Notes under the pieces: generated by a model | What the model saw: the letters and a program-made list of their open reading frames with translations, nothing else | Database searches by the model: none | Told to the model about the DNA's origin: nothing | Position numbers and translations under genes: made by a program | Part shown: piece by piece, positions 13,901 through 21,955 of the stretch | Layout: each line of letters begins with the position of its first letter | How positions within the stretch are numbered: position 1 is the stretch's first letter | Source: Lentisphaerota bacterium | GTDB lineage: Bacteria > Verrucomicrobiota > Lentisphaeria > Victivallales > Victivallaceae | NCBI GenBank assembly: GCA_015061805.1 | Contig: SUVV01000014.1 | Span: 11,342-73,294 of the forward strand | Direction: 5' to 3' | Length of the DNA: 61,953 bases

Positions 13901-16900
13901 GGCATCAATGACGGCAGGTATGAAATCGCGATCACTGCCTACGATGCGCAGGGACGTTATGCCAGCAGCAGTTCTGAACAGTTCAGCGTTGACACCTCGC
14001 GTCCGGGTATGGTCTCCTTTATCAACCAACTTAATCAGGGTATCAAGACGGTTGCGGTGTCCGCAGGTAATAACGAAACTGAACTTATTTTCCACTGGAA
14101 TCCGGTCAATGACAGTACCAGCGGTATCCGGGGATATGTGCTCCGTTACCGTCCTGCCGGCTCCAACCGGTGGTATGAAAAGTTCGTCGAAACTACCTCT
14201 TGCAGCTTCAATGTTACCAATGACAGCACCAATTGGGAATACTACATCACTGCAATTGACGGAACCGGTAATCCGAACGACAAGTCTACCCCCACCAACC
14301 AGTTCACCAACGGCAAAGATCTGCCCGATGGCGAAACGGTCCTCAATGGCGGAATTTACTACGGTAACGTCGGTCAGTCTTCTCCGATCTACAGCCTCAA
14401 CACCGTGCAGGATAAATACGGCAGTATCAATGCTGCAACGGTCATCAGTGACCGTGTCAAAGCATCCGACAACGCAGTGGATGCCCGCGGCTCTCTTGCT
14501 GATCAGGTCGGACGCAGTGACCGTACCGATGCATTCTCCGTCAAGGTCGGTAATGCTTCCACATTCAGTATAAATCTGACAAAATGTGCTTATGTCTACG
14601 GTATGCACGCTGAAGGCAGTACTTCGGATCTCATCCTGACCGTTTATGACGGAACCACTCAGATCGGTGAGTCGATCGAAATCAGTGCTGCTCAACTCAA
14701 TCAGAGCATTTACACCAACGATAATCTGGAATCCGGTAAGACCTATACCTTTGTGATTTCCAGCGCCAATTCTGATGCGGTCATCGACTACACATTCCAG
14801 TGGGAACAGACCGTTACCGGCGATATCGACACCTGGTTTGACACCACCGCAGCGGTCACCACGGTGATCGACGGCGGCGTGAATCCCGGAAACTTCGCCG
14901 GATATGTGAGAAACAGCGCGATTCTCTCCTGGGATAAGATCTTCACCGGTTCTGACCGCAACATTGTCGGATATGAATACAGTTACACCTTCACTAACGA
15001 AGAAAATGGTGAAACCGTGACTGAAACTGTTACCGTAACGTCGAAATCCGACGATGTCACATTCACAGGCCACGGCAATGTTACCTGGCAGGTTCGTGCT
15101 CTTGACAGCAACGGCACTTACAGCGATTGGATTGACGGTCAGGCCTTCCGCGTGCTGGGTACGGCGAGTGACAATGATGAAGATGCTCCGGTCTTTGCCG
15201 CGAACTCCACCCGCGCCGAAGTCACCCGCGTTACTACCAACAATCAGATCGATCAGAAGAGTGCCATCGAAGGCTACATCTACTGGAATGCCGCGGATGA
15301 CGGTCCTAACGGCAGCGGTGTGAAGGCATACGAAATCGAAATCAGTACCGATGGCGGTGTCACCTACACCAAGTGGAAAACGGTCGATGCCAAGGTTCGG
15401 AACGGTGCCGAAGGTTACGATTATGCGATCAGCATTTCCGACATCCGGGATAAGCAGTTCACCTACCGCATCTGTGCCAAAGACTACAAAGACAATGTGA
15501 GCAGATATCTCTACGGTAATCAGATCATTACCGATACTACTGCTCCCATTTTCAGCAATGCCAATGTCAGGGTCGAGTGCAACGAGATCGAAAATACCAA
15601 CACTTTCAATCCGGTCATCACCTGGAACGAGGCTTCCGATGCGGCGGTCAACTCCTCCCTCGGACAGAATTACGGAGTTAAATACTACAGTCTTTACTTC
15701 CGTGTTCAGGGCAGCGATGTCTGGGAACTGCAGACGAATATCCTCAACGGAGACGAGCTGACCTATACTCTGCCCGATGGTGCCGCCGGTCTGGAAACCG
15801 GTAAGGTTTACGAGTACAAGATCGTCGCTTACGACCACTTCGGCAACGCCAGCGCAGATGTTACCGGTATCTTCCGCGGACCGGATAAAGGTAAGCCCAC
15901 CGGCACCATCACCGCCAACAAGGTCGCGGTCAATACTTCCTACGGCAAAGAACGTATGCGGGTCACCTTCTCTAACGGTGATATTGAATACGTTGACCTG
16001 CCGGCGGAGGGAGCATTCTCCTGGACCGGATCCCGTAACATTTATTCCGGTTCTTCCAGTTCTTCCAGTTCCGAAAACCTCGTCACGGTTGAGATCAAAC
16101 GTGATGAAAACGGTTTCTCCATCACCAAGTCCAGCGGTTGTACCGTTGAAATGGTCAGCGCAGAACTGGTCGAAGCCTCTGTTGAACTCAGCTGGAAGAG
16201 CAATGTGAAAGATCCGGAAGGTTCCGAGATCATCTACAAACTGACTGTCTCCGATGCTGCCAATCTTAATGGCAACTCCACCTATGAGTTCTGGACGACG
16301 GAAACTTCTCTGGTCTTCGGCGGAAATACGGTCGGTCGCCCGCTCGCGCTGTTGACCAATATGAATGAGGTCTACTGGATGGTCGAAGCATACGACGCCA
16401 GCGGCAACGCCAGCAATTTCGGTACCGGAGTTCAGAAGTTCGACAACACTTCACTGCTCTCTTACAATGGATTGAAGATCGATAAAGCAAATGACTTCAA
16501 ACTGACTTACCAGAACATCACCGCTCCGAAAGTCACCGTCACCCCGATCCTGGTCAATGGTCTGATGAGCGGCGATGCCAAACTGACGCTGAAAAATGAT
16601 GCGGATGTGGTCACCGGTTACTACGCCTACAACATCACCCTCAAGAATCAGTACGGTCAGGTGATCGCCGCCAAGTCGACCCTCGCCAACTACAACGATC
16701 AGAGAAGCGATGATCTTTCCGGTGCGACCGTTTCTGAAGACGGTCTGACCGTGACCATTGCCAGCTTGAAGAAGTTCTTCGGTCTTGCCGCTATTGAAGA
16801 CGGTTCCTACACTCTGGAAGTCGCCGCCTGCAATGGTGACGGATATACCGCGACCACCGTCTACAGCCAGAGTCAGAAACTTGAACTTGATACCACGGCT

Positions 16901-19900
16901 CCGGCACAGGTCGAGATCATCCGTGCTTATTCGCAGCCGAAGAACCTCGGATCCCGTTCGCAGACGGTCTTCGGTATCGAATGGAGCAAGTCTTCCGATA
17001 ACCGCGGCATCGCCTACTACGAAGTCAATTACCGCGTTTACAACAGTGCCGCTCCCGGTAAGTGGACTCAGAAAAATGTCGGTCTTGCCACCTCCTTCGA
17101 ACTGGATTTGAACTACAGCGGTTCAGAATCATATGAATTCCAAGTCGTGGCGGTCGATGTCAACGGCAACCGTTCAGTGGTCGCCACCGATGAAAGCGTG
17201 GTTATTGCTCCGGCGTTTGATAAATACAACGGTTCGATCAACCAGATCGACGGCATTACCCGATTGAATTGGAGTGATGAGATGACTCTGACTGCTTCCA
17301 ATGTGGTCGGTACGGAGTACAACCTCGATGACGTCTTCAAGTTCACCACCGGCGGAGATGCCTGTGCAGTGAATCTCATCTGCGATTCTCTGGAAAAACA
17401 CAACGGCTACAACGCCGCTCTCAACGTGATGATCTACAAGGTCAGCGGTCAGGACTTCTGGGGCAACGATATTCTGACTCTGGTCAGCAATAATGTCGTC
17501 TGGGATGCTTCCCGTGTCTTCAGCAACAAGATGTTTGATGCCAATTCAACCTACGTCGTCAAAGTGACCAATACCAATCCGTACAACTCGGTCTATGAGT
17601 ATTCGCTCCACTTCGAACGCAAGGATTATGTCTGTGACAACAAAGATGACAGCATCGATAAAGTCTTCGCCAATAACGGAAATAACGCTTATACTCTGAC
17701 CGAAGCCAATGACGCCAACAACGGCAAGGTCGGCAGAGTCGGTTTTGGTGATACGGTCGACTACATGTACTTCGATCCTGTGGCTTCCGGTAAGTATACT
17801 TTCAGCCTCAGCGGAGTTGCTTCTTCGGCAATCATGTATGTCTACGAATATAATGGTACTTGGAATAGAACCCTCGCGGCTGTCAGTGCTTCGGCTTGGA
17901 ACGTCGATGGAGTCAAGACTCATGAATTGATCCTCGATGCCAACAAGCAGTACTTCGTGGCAGTCGTCGATGGTCTCGGCGGTTACACTGCCGGTACCGA
18001 ATACACCGTGTCGGTCAATCCCGTTGAAATCTATCAGGATGCCACCACTGGTGACGATACGGTTGAAAAAACTACCAGTTCAATCACCGTCGTAAACGGT
18101 GTTTCCAATTGTTGGGTCGGTTTCGGCGACTTGAACGATTACCACAGGATCGATGTCAATGATACTCATGGTGCGGTCATCAACATCTCCGTCAGCCATA
18201 AGTCCACTGAAGGTCCGCTGGTCGCCTATGTCTGGCAGGATAACGGCTACGGTCAGCTGGCGCTGGTCGGTTATCAGTACCTCGGTACCGGTGTCAACAG
18301 CGTTTCTACCGGAGCGCTCTATCTCGCCGGAGATTCCAGCCGTTCCTGCTATCTCCAGATCACTGCTCCCAACGGTGCGTATGGATACAACAGTACCTAT
18401 CAAATCACCACTTCCGGTTATGATATTACCGATGCTCTGGTCAACGACAGCAACAATGAACGCAATCAGAATATCGCGGCGGTTGCAGTCAATTCTGCTG
18501 CCGACAGCACCGGCTGGGTCGGTAGCGGTGATGCAATTGACTACTGGAAATTGGAAAATGCCAATGGCGGTATCTACAATATCACCATCAACCGTCCGGT
18601 CGAATATGCTGATTTCGGCAACATTGTGACGGTCACTGTCTGGCGTGAAAACGGCTACGGCGGTTACACCTGGTATCGCGGTATAACTCTCTATAAGGGT
18701 GATAATTCAGAATCTACCGGAGACTTCTACCTCGAAGCCGCCGGCGATAAGAATTACTACATCGAAGTTTCTGCTCCTTATGCCGCTTATGGCTGGAACA
18801 GTCACTATAGCCTCGATGTCAACAGCCGCGATGTTGAAACCAATGACAATGCCAACAACGATAAAGAAGGTGCGCTCACAGTCAACGTGAATAACGCAAC
18901 TCCGGTTTCCGGTTGGGTCGGTGTCACTGATGCCCGCGACTGCTACAAGGTTGAAGGTATCGAGAGCGGTGAAAGTTACACCATCAACCTCACCGGTATC
19001 AACGGCAGTGAAATCTACGCCAGTCTGGGTTACTACAACACCTGGGGACAGTTCGTTGCCCTTTACACGAAGTTAGGTGCTTACAAGGCAGATTCGATGA
19101 GTCTTTCCATGACGATCCCGTCTTACTACGCCGATCTTGCTGCACAGAATGGCGGCTTCTATCTGCAGGTCAACGCCAATGGCAACTCCGGTTATGAACT
19201 TCAGATCAACGACAACCAGACTCTCGCCGGAGCCTCCGCTGCCGATGATCTCGGTGGCGCGCTGGCGGCGTTGAATGCCGGTATTGCTGTCGCCGGCTGG
19301 GTCGGTTTGGGTTATCAGAAGGATATCCGCACTGTCGGTACTGCCGATGCCGGACTTTACGATCTGCGCATCAGCGGCGTTGCCAACCCGGTTCAGGTGA
19401 TCGTGTACAAGGACAAGTATGCGGTCAAGTCGATGGTGGTCAGCGCCGGAGACGGTGTGATCGAAAACCTCCTGCTCCCCGGAAACAACGGCGAATACTC
19501 CATTGAAGTCAATGCACTGTATGCCGCTTACGGTATGAATACCGGTTACAGCATCGAATTGGATAGTGTCGCTGACACTGAAAATATTGAGATCAGCAAT
19601 ATCAACTCCATGCAGCTGCCTTCAATCAATCTTGCCGGCGGAACTGCCGTCTTCTACAGTCAGGTTTCCGAAGCTGGCGGTGCTTACAACTTCAACTTCA
19701 GCGGTACCATTAAGGCCGGTACTGCGGTGATGAATGTCTATGAAATGCTCGCCAACGGAACCCAGCGTTTCGTCCGTCAGCTGGTGCTCAACAACTACAT
19801 TGCTGAAGCAGAATCCGGAAGTCTCTTCCTTGACGATTCTGCCAATGTCTTCAGTACCGGCATCTACAAGTTCGAGGTCGTTTCTTACGGCGGAGACGGT

Positions 19901-21799
19901 ACGGTCAACATCGAATGCTCCGGCTACGATGTCACCAATTACATTGCCAACAAGGATGCTGCATTTGAATTTGGTGTCCGTGACTGGGTCGGTAAAGGCG
20001 ATGCAGAAGATGTCAAGACCGGTGTTACCGTTGCCAACGACGGTATCTACTCCTTCAACTTCTCCGGCATCAACGGAAACAACCTCTACTTCCAGGTCAT
20101 CGATGAAAGTACCGGTTGGGCTGTCGCCAGCTTCTATCCGGCTTACGGATGTACTGACACGACCTATTCCTGCGCGCTCAAGGCCAATGCCAGTTACAAA
20201 CTGGTGGTAAGATCGCTGGATGGCGGTTACAACTGCTTCTCCGAATACACCATGTCTGCTCCGGTGCTGCGCGGAATCGACTCCGACAATAATACGGCCG
20301 GAAATGCGTGCAGTATTCTGGATGAAGCGGCAAATGTCCCCGTCGAAGGCTGGGTCGGAAACGGTGATACTATCGACTATATCAAACTTGAACTCGACAG
20401 CAATACTGTCGCCGGCAAGTACGATATCGGATTCGCCGGTCTGCAGAATGGCGTTTACGCCACACTGTATGAACAGACCGCTTATGGACTTGCTTTCGTC
20501 GCCAATAAGTATGTCACTGCTGCTGATAACAGTAACAGCTTGAGCGGACTCAATCTGGTCGATGGTAAAGAATACTACTTGAGTGTCAGCGCTCTTGCCG
20601 GTAACGGTTACTACGATAGCGAATACAGCGTTTCCGTCACCAGGACCAGAGATTACACCGGTCTCACCGCAAGTTCCATCATCGTTGATGAAACTTATTG
20701 GAATAACGACGGCGTGTATGAAACGGTCAACTGGGTCGGCTTCTGCAACACCAGCGATGTTTACAATCTCGGCGAATTGCAGGGAGCGGTCAACATCACG
20801 CTCACTCTTGGTAACGCTTCCGATGCTTATGCTGACGAGACCGGCAACCTCTATGTGACGCTCTGGCGCTGCAACTCCTACGGAACCCGTATCGAGGCGC
20901 TCGGTACTTATGCGGCGTACACCTGGAACAGCAGCGTTGCCAGCGGCGATATCTGCATCAACTCCGGTGATACCTATTCCTACCAGATCGAGGTCAATGG
21001 TTACGGCGTCAACAGCGATTACACTCTGCAGGTTGAAAACTGGGATTGCAGTAGCTTTACTACTGCCAATAACAACCTCGGAGCCGCAACCCGGATCTCC
21101 TTAGGGGAAGAGCATGCAGTGTCCAGCGCGGTCTGGAACTACAAGTATCAGGGCGACATGGTTGACTTTTACAAGTTCAGCGTTTCCGGTAACGGCGGCA
21201 GTTATACCATCCATCTGGACAATGCCAACAGCAACGTCCGGGTGTGGCTGTACAACTCCTACGGTGCTGCAATGCAGGTCGGATACGTTGCACAGGCAAC
21301 CGGAGAGGTTAATCTCTCCGCCAACCTCAGCGCCGGAGAATACTACGTTGCTGTTGAAAACTACACCTACTCCACTGCTTCTCATTACGAATTGACCGTG
21401 GATAAGAATCCGGTCAATAACAGTGATGATACCTGGCAGAAGGTCGCCGCCAATGTCAACGCGACCCTCTACCGTGCAGATGCTGGAACCAATATTGAAG
21501 ATTGGGTTGGATTCGGTGATGCTGTTGACGTGTTCAAGGTGATGACTGATTCCAACGGACAGTTGGTCTTCGGCGGTAACAATGATGTTACTGACGAAGC
21601 GCTCAGCAAACGGGAGATCACTCTCTCGCTGGTCGATGCCAACGGTAACTGGGTCAGCCTCAACTTCAACAGCGAAAACGGTGAATATACCACCGCGACA
21701 ACGCTGATGGCTGATTCCGAGTACTACCTTGCGATCAACAGTACTCAACCCTACGCCAAGAACAATACTTACAGTATCACTGTAAACAAGAAACACTGA
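1934..21799 (+). CDS. Giant multidomain repeat protein (6621 aa), probable surface adhesin
   Basis: Seen: an uninterrupted frame of 6621 codons behind GGAGG. Order of regions: an N-terminal part without signal peptide (1-235); a solenoid-like region rich in D-x-[ND]-G-x-h-h-x-[YF] repeats (about 350-1640); a beta-helix/passenger-like region (about 1690-2510) interrupted by a Gly/Ser/Thr-rich linker (about 1921-1946); a long run of fibronectin-III-like modules with recurring YxIxAVDxxGN strands (about 2510-5100); and about ten C-terminal modules of 120-135 residues, most marked by WVGxGDxxDY (W near 5394, 5528, 5662, 5790, 6018, 6141, 6267, 6526). There is no LPxTG, no PEP-CTERM, no autotransporter barrel and no RTX nonapeptide array. 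The build is that of giant adhesins or matrix proteins; the export route is unknown. A strong terminator follows. Confidence 0.92.
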   Translation: MATVFISQKVDLTDTHEHSLLNNANADSVIFLPESSGVNSAGQVLTVYGAPLNGGVFSSRYALVVTGQDGNGELTVAGNYDRHTSFQYTVKQELADSSLQDNPISPAKKWVQDEFKQDVYYETNASGEVARYLAIDPDRILGTSDLLDNQIVLWRPLTAAENMVAGQLAGFQLAVQDEQGNWYIPAFADPETGEAYGLYDLYQIYNGDRSVLVDNEGNFIFAENDLSGDPTIRLEYDDVTWVNKGSDSSWLVSEVVPLYQNGADFRDEYGRPVYDDVNGKRLPVLKDNGDSYRVDSTGQLVIQYMTLPRENNEKVLLAIDGGVIANDDKVIMVRTNEYGAPICYEKDTVNNIFKSYQVDANGDIIYYETGADGSTVKYETDENGVFLRYLCDDENGQILYFKTDANGAYMFEEANGDITYLTSLDSKKIYDANGYTYSYDLQGLVLAAPTDTLKAAVAVDSNCSDATSCRKVYGDLTNANITYSANRVWVDNNGQIIRSQVAVQENSTASPHAVVVVDQHGKAIQFMIYVNGPDAGEYVTKEMADEQKHYLVYHGTDTYNDYNVRPATMPGRLNSNGTLKGYTYFDWAEVGETSHVIFHDNSSDCEYEHRDAGNTYTYGNIMKRYFDPGLGKYVDRYFDPELGKYVNATDFGRLMVSDGSGYEELFQKDEFGREIRYKLEEGTYVPAYEEENNQIVYYWVYIDENGDRKVGGRAETLDNATGVQRLRTKKELDELMSGGGLGRTEDDYQIVGYTYDYDKSGLRAYDNTTGGGVPVPVYIRDTETNQVISYEGSQAVYYITDKDGEFVYFKADAAGNVMHFKTDTNGVVVTYQADDNGNLICYKADANGDVIRYEMDENQALIEYCADENGELLYFEYDHATGQLLKYYSDAQGNLTRFDADGNVVADGGSVKELTRYIADENGNIYYYNNDGERSTDPQFGTRREWSSSADGNWRYDESETENSFYQITDDSATGIILRHETGDAVIDGMINAQDYDKAGKVVAKYRADADGNIIWYETDGGEFVRYCAYEDGSLVYFESEGNKLIRYKSDANGNLLTDADGNYIAVTRYHADADGNIIYYNAAGKPTTPDKGEPKEWTEGSEGFWAYAEPAEGEYYFYKQVSGSANGQILAYDPADARLTQFDYGFNPIQYGGNAPANGAGWPVGENQDGAYADGATQQWQEGDGNYSHLTTTRYIADENGNIYYYNANGERSTDPQFGTRREWSSSADGNWAYDLNAGEMVEDANGGMIKVEVNGFDAEGNPIFADGVNGVKVEASKDAYGNYLSGKPEDGKSGSIIYYLTDENGDIIYFKADEKGKVIYYQTNSNGYVIHGANGRPVEQTKYIADEDGNFILDAAGNKQVWTSEADGNYEYDKENGAPLASKVIADRDGNAIFYVVEQDGDGNIYYLTDETGKRIVAEYGGKTYAAGDNAKYWAYDTVNGVPVEAPKDEYGNYISGKPLEKFMRDADGNDIYYKWDGTFVYEPGTTELQIAWKTDAQGREIYYEVLSDGTFGGLLTPKYVTDDDGNKLYFVCDGGEYLIIEQGDEILTLTGDEQLTALKERYSGATGLKQLNDVWYVTCYASAQNKADMYDFVNGKRAYDTENGKKRYDSLDGVEMYDENAGAPIKSGYIDENGIFVNQGGKPLQEDIDDSKTLDPSLEDGKLTTETLEVPNSLPNSYTPEDSGYNGTDRIYVDATYNINHTQYNGSEAAGAVLFAGDHNYLVLSAQSGAGNADIYHTAIVPDKGFENDGVIYKKTDDAIKIRSNVYGIYTYFDIAGVDFLFDSKGEKPLIPDSTFLTTVSTALHAKNTLTVVSDLAGQIESYAASLHTGYLTKPGSEVIGVNDARDVTTQAYGVKAKDLLLNGNFRAEITVANTREVFDEAMSYVPLYKDNDYYKNNTTYTNKDFIYSTALNPKVEGGSSSGSADDTGTDGGTAGGNAGSNRVPEKQRQGTNAKYKEYKYAGTTIVAFSNEGVRDNDISNYGIYTTNDLTMRDNSIWSGVINVATTDISLINNSDNWWVPPDSGTTTTMTNNTVSAYGVYVGGTLTIDTMGSLKRDDLYGDDGVINGNRNDYGDDWDQGSQSAGITVNLNNVLFDASNTAKISNGGNNKLHAAAIYADTIKINTVTSDVTFTVDASGNTADVPNTTAGVLYAAGLEAKTIELGRFDGTISVNVNLSAPSTWSYGGHGMDANTITVSSLLAGNITVGNVGNGFSVGTMITAGVIDTNIFAGGAIHAGKLISDGFTGNIGGYNPNTCQTGISISSSIGSDVAGDAFDIAGHIWAWDEVFYNSGSSFNLRISGDVLGGNYVVNVAPKAANADRLELAAGSRVDGRIELGLGGGTSEMGDANRLIVNSQASYSGNVYATGGTLALRFDLEGAAMDTPTMTLRSDIDSNGDSKHLDDETLSATCTFTINLNFAEVDQTYNLIKYEFDADKYWTAEPRKVAFTYQGFKADNVYLTRDVNGDAVGSGVIYNNNNDIIANATVRYDHNSNVVSVTVDQLDPITENIDDADNEARGSQLVYGDLWSIGNKVIDLSNLHRYLTTKLDAEKVLNIGGKELDRISSYLVTYSYTREGEATVQTENFWLHYDSKGNMDTTVDLASGVVVYPASVIISVNSEAATGEDPMTDCTTVSVWTNGVACDGGDCELEFEDENWYYSQLADNHIEVGNHDWRAGDDPALQNITLRSFENFVVTYIFFDENGRMLDKKGNVVNGNLEFYADYLKYGETIETRTLDNIEISHRDIPANAANVHYIVAVKGASDIALEIDETEFEGNGIIVNRDENEVITSIDWTFADQLWKSTINSTNQLSFNGLTINSIKAYKLVFTYTLDGVEGVAYTGNAFDGSDFVTGTNFDLSQGLFDAEGNALSEDAVITGYDLSIHGISKERISGVIDNNEAQNRFLENYDAENDALTISWHGLDNYSDSNITEAKYCELEYIIYEADGVTPLSYIDANLNGVFDNGEKATSIVVTLDINEREYAIGGVKDGVRVDWRIRLINDGSATATTNWTDYNSFYSPSENISDFTVTNNTVVRDVNSTLAEFEGMVTAVSEIAWENTFTSEQTIREYEIEYVALSTNIKYSTVRAMGFDSLSEYISCNAGVNGIEDGLFADILNNAGGYDSDDAVIFSKTVTSTEAVLAELQDQSYIYWRVRAVDTNGAKSEWVDGKTFRVWAGERDENRPVFRDKTTALIGYSIPDVTVVNDKLTAPEDKTYTASIAWNSATDSQSQVRLYRIEALINGKYQTVGQVNSELDINKGLVTWTAPSNGLDDSCKYRVEIEIDENEVKTVDAFLRNVDGVLTLQWSADAEHIFQYTLDADGDKVWTLDGEGNKVLNTALTIQKQRADGSWETVEFNANELSGQFFDYSHTIKGLTNASYKYRIIAVDYFGNETLASGQDWEVTGTIEVDNTLPIFNNDDTAIFGLPRYSMPSENEYSSKITYSATVAWNNAIDPDQESAGEYGTYIKSYVIEVTDVKTKETVSITIDPQTLHGGWIASYQSSELNSAYKYKVRYTVGEGENATTVTLDAFVKDSNGIKSLVWYSDSYDVCSGQVDIIIVGAAGDSDPTPLDGNAYSVQTFENVYSISGLSGGEYTYQIKAVDYTGQSSIQVAGREPIIADRGAPIFAGYVNEVLWNNSYTVDVAGENGTSYVEKRLVPTFRWSKALDLEGDPGVRYYTLNVYSGKTLIYTDNIAPDSPLYLSADGLTFEYTIDPRNGNAGSGFQNGYEFFKAANYTYEIVAVDYFGKESMLEGSWGSSDTESPYGQLLNLRHNISFRADGSPEVSLNWETSMSDNSSKVYYRVIIADNEGFEGNNVYEFWTTGEQSTIGANYRCISFNNTTVGRPASIFEKMSTVYWKVDAYDSSYNRAELSTGRTSFTFTDGSGAPITSSGPGAPSNISVTTTKMDSDKVVFTDEIALSWSDTAAGLGTYRYVISLKDVTTGQVIATADTLDLSDYQATDMIQSGIEVSGSTFRVADIRKLFGLSGINDGRYEIAITAYDAQGRYASSSSEQFSVDTSRPGMVSFINQLNQGIKTVAVSAGNNETELIFHWNPVNDSTSGIRGYVLRYRPAGSNRWYEKFVETTSCSFNVTNDSTNWEYYITAIDGTGNPNDKSTPTNQFTNGKDLPDGETVLNGGIYYGNVGQSSPIYSLNTVQDKYGSINAATVISDRVKASDNAVDARGSLADQVGRSDRTDAFSVKVGNASTFSINLTKCAYVYGMHAEGSTSDLILTVYDGTTQIGESIEISAAQLNQSIYTNDNLESGKTYTFVISSANSDAVIDYTFQWEQTVTGDIDTWFDTTAAVTTVIDGGVNPGNFAGYVRNSAILSWDKIFTGSDRNIVGYEYSYTFTNEENGETVTETVTVTSKSDDVTFTGHGNVTWQVRALDSNGTYSDWIDGQAFRVLGTASDNDEDAPVFAANSTRAEVTRVTTNNQIDQKSAIEGYIYWNAADDGPNGSGVKAYEIEISTDGGVTYTKWKTVDAKVRNGAEGYDYAISISDIRDKQFTYRICAKDYKDNVSRYLYGNQIITDTTAPIFSNANVRVECNEIENTNTFNPVITWNEASDAAVNSSLGQNYGVKYYSLYFRVQGSDVWELQTNILNGDELTYTLPDGAAGLETGKVYEYKIVAYDHFGNASADVTGIFRGPDKGKPTGTITANKVAVNTSYGKERMRVTFSNGDIEYVDLPAEGAFSWTGSRNIYSGSSSSSSSENLVTVEIKRDENGFSITKSSGCTVEMVSAELVEASVELSWKSNVKDPEGSEIIYKLTVSDAANLNGNSTYEFWTTETSLVFGGNTVGRPLALLTNMNEVYWMVEAYDASGNASNFGTGVQKFDNTSLLSYNGLKIDKANDFKLTYQNITAPKVTVTPILVNGLMSGDAKLTLKNDADVVTGYYAYNITLKNQYGQVIAAKSTLANYNDQRSDDLSGATVSEDGLTVTIASLKKFFGLAAIEDGSYTLEVAACNGDGYTATTVYSQSQKLELDTTAPAQVEIIRAYSQPKNLGSRSQTVFGIEWSKSSDNRGIAYYEVNYRVYNSAAPGKWTQKNVGLATSFELDLNYSGSESYEFQVVAVDVNGNRSVVATDESVVIAPAFDKYNGSINQIDGITRLNWSDEMTLTASNVVGTEYNLDDVFKFTTGGDACAVNLICDSLEKHNGYNAALNVMIYKVSGQDFWGNDILTLVSNNVVWDASRVFSNKMFDANSTYVVKVTNTNPYNSVYEYSLHFERKDYVCDNKDDSIDKVFANNGNNAYTLTEANDANNGKVGRVGFGDTVDYMYFDPVASGKYTFSLSGVASSAIMYVYEYNGTWNRTLAAVSASAWNVDGVKTHELILDANKQYFVAVVDGLGGYTAGTEYTVSVNPVEIYQDATTGDDTVEKTTSSITVVNGVSNCWVGFGDLNDYHRIDVNDTHGAVINISVSHKSTEGPLVAYVWQDNGYGQLALVGYQYLGTGVNSVSTGALYLAGDSSRSCYLQITAPNGAYGYNSTYQITTSGYDITDALVNDSNNERNQNIAAVAVNSAADSTGWVGSGDAIDYWKLENANGGIYNITINRPVEYADFGNIVTVTVWRENGYGGYTWYRGITLYKGDNSESTGDFYLEAAGDKNYYIEVSAPYAAYGWNSHYSLDVNSRDVETNDNANNDKEGALTVNVNNATPVSGWVGVTDARDCYKVEGIESGESYTINLTGINGSEIYASLGYYNTWGQFVALYTKLGAYKADSMSLSMTIPSYYADLAAQNGGFYLQVNANGNSGYELQINDNQTLAGASAADDLGGALAALNAGIAVAGWVGLGYQKDIRTVGTADAGLYDLRISGVANPVQVIVYKDKYAVKSMVVSAGDGVIENLLLPGNNGEYSIEVNALYAAYGMNTGYSIELDSVADTENIEISNINSMQLPSINLAGGTAVFYSQVSEAGGAYNFNFSGTIKAGTAVMNVYEMLANGTQRFVRQLVLNNYIAEAESGSLFLDDSANVFSTGIYKFEVVSYGGDGTVNIECSGYDVTNYIANKDAAFEFGVRDWVGKGDAEDVKTGVTVANDGIYSFNFSGINGNNLYFQVIDESTGWAVASFYPAYGCTDTTYSCALKANASYKLVVRSLDGGYNCFSEYTMSAPVLRGIDSDNNTAGNACSILDEAANVPVEGWVGNGDTIDYIKLELDSNTVAGKYDIGFAGLQNGVYATLYEQTAYGLAFVANKYVTAADNSNSLSGLNLVDGKEYYLSVSALAGNGYYDSEYSVSVTRTRDYTGLTASSIIVDETYWNNDGVYETVNWVGFCNTSDVYNLGELQGAVNITLTLGNASDAYADETGNLYVTLWRCNSYGTRIEALGTYAAYTWNSSVASGDICINSGDTYSYQIEVNGYGVNSDYTLQVENWDCSSFTTANNNLGAATRISLGEEHAVSSAVWNYKYQGDMVDFYKFSVSGNGGSYTIHLDNANSNVRVWLYNSYGAAMQVGYVAQATGEVNLSANLSAGEYYVAVENYTYSTASHYELTVDKNPVNNSDDTWQKVAANVNATLYRADAGTNIEDWVGFGDAVDVFKVMTDSNGQLVFGGNNDVTDEALSKREITLSLVDANGNWVSLNFNSENGEYTTATTLMADSEYYLAINSTQPYAKNNTYSITVNKKH
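4361..4558 (+). repeat. Six tandem 33-bp (11-residue) units in the giant gene
   Basis: The encoded units are KADAAGNVMHF, KTDTNGVVVTY, QADDNGNLICY, KADANGDVIRY, EMDENQALIEY and CADENGELLYF: six units of exactly 11 residues (residues 810-875). Consensus: x-x-D-x-N-G-x-h-h-x-[YF]. DNA identity between units is modest, so the protein pattern is what is conserved. Confidence 0.85.
4675..4795 (+). repeat. 121-bp intragenic direct repeat, copy 1
   Basis: Nearly identical to 5512-5632 and in the same frame. It encodes a YIADENGNIYYYN segment followed by a segment containing STDPQFGTRREWSSSADGNW. The high DNA identity, unlike the other units, points to a recent duplication. Confidence 0.9.
5512..5632 (+). 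repeat. 121-bp intragenic direct repeat, copy 2
   Basis: Second copy of the segment at 4675-4795, 837 bases downstream. Differences are confined to a few positions near the first third. Confidence 0.9.
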
Positions 21800-21816
21800 T
21801 AAACAGTAATCGTTCC

Positions 21817-21846
21817 GGGGCTGCTGCAAAATATTGCAGCAGCCCC
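21817..21846 (+). terminator. Strong hairpin terminator after the giant gene
   Basis: A 13-bp stem (GGGGCTGCTGCAA and its complement) with an AATA loop, 18 bases after the stop codon, followed by a short T-rich stretch. Almost the same hairpin ends the gene at 35498-37774. Confidence 0.8.
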
Positions 21847-21856
21847 GCTTTGTATT

Positions 21857-21945
21857 GATTTGCGATGCAAACCAACGTGAAGAAACGGATTTCATCCATT
21901 GCGAAGAAAGCGTATGCCGTTCACTTCGTGAGTTCTGATGTGATA
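21857..21945. repeat. Mini-hairpin array, copy 1
   Basis: Short unrelated palindromes (TTTGC..GCAAA; GGAT-TTC-ATCC; TCAC-TTC-GTGA) joined by GTGAAG or GAAG spacers. Same build as 39141-39235 and 50730-50865. Degenerate in this copy. Confidence 0.5.
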
Positions 21946-21955
21946 ATTTTTAACT

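Noticed and set aside
13532..15838. 768-codon open frame on the minus strand inside the giant gene
   Set aside because: It is antisense to the FN3-like region, with Val/Ile/Asp-rich low-complexity text that mirrors the coding strand's codon bias; no start signal and no family resemblance. The same holds for 8819-10699, 11957-13417 and other antisense frames.
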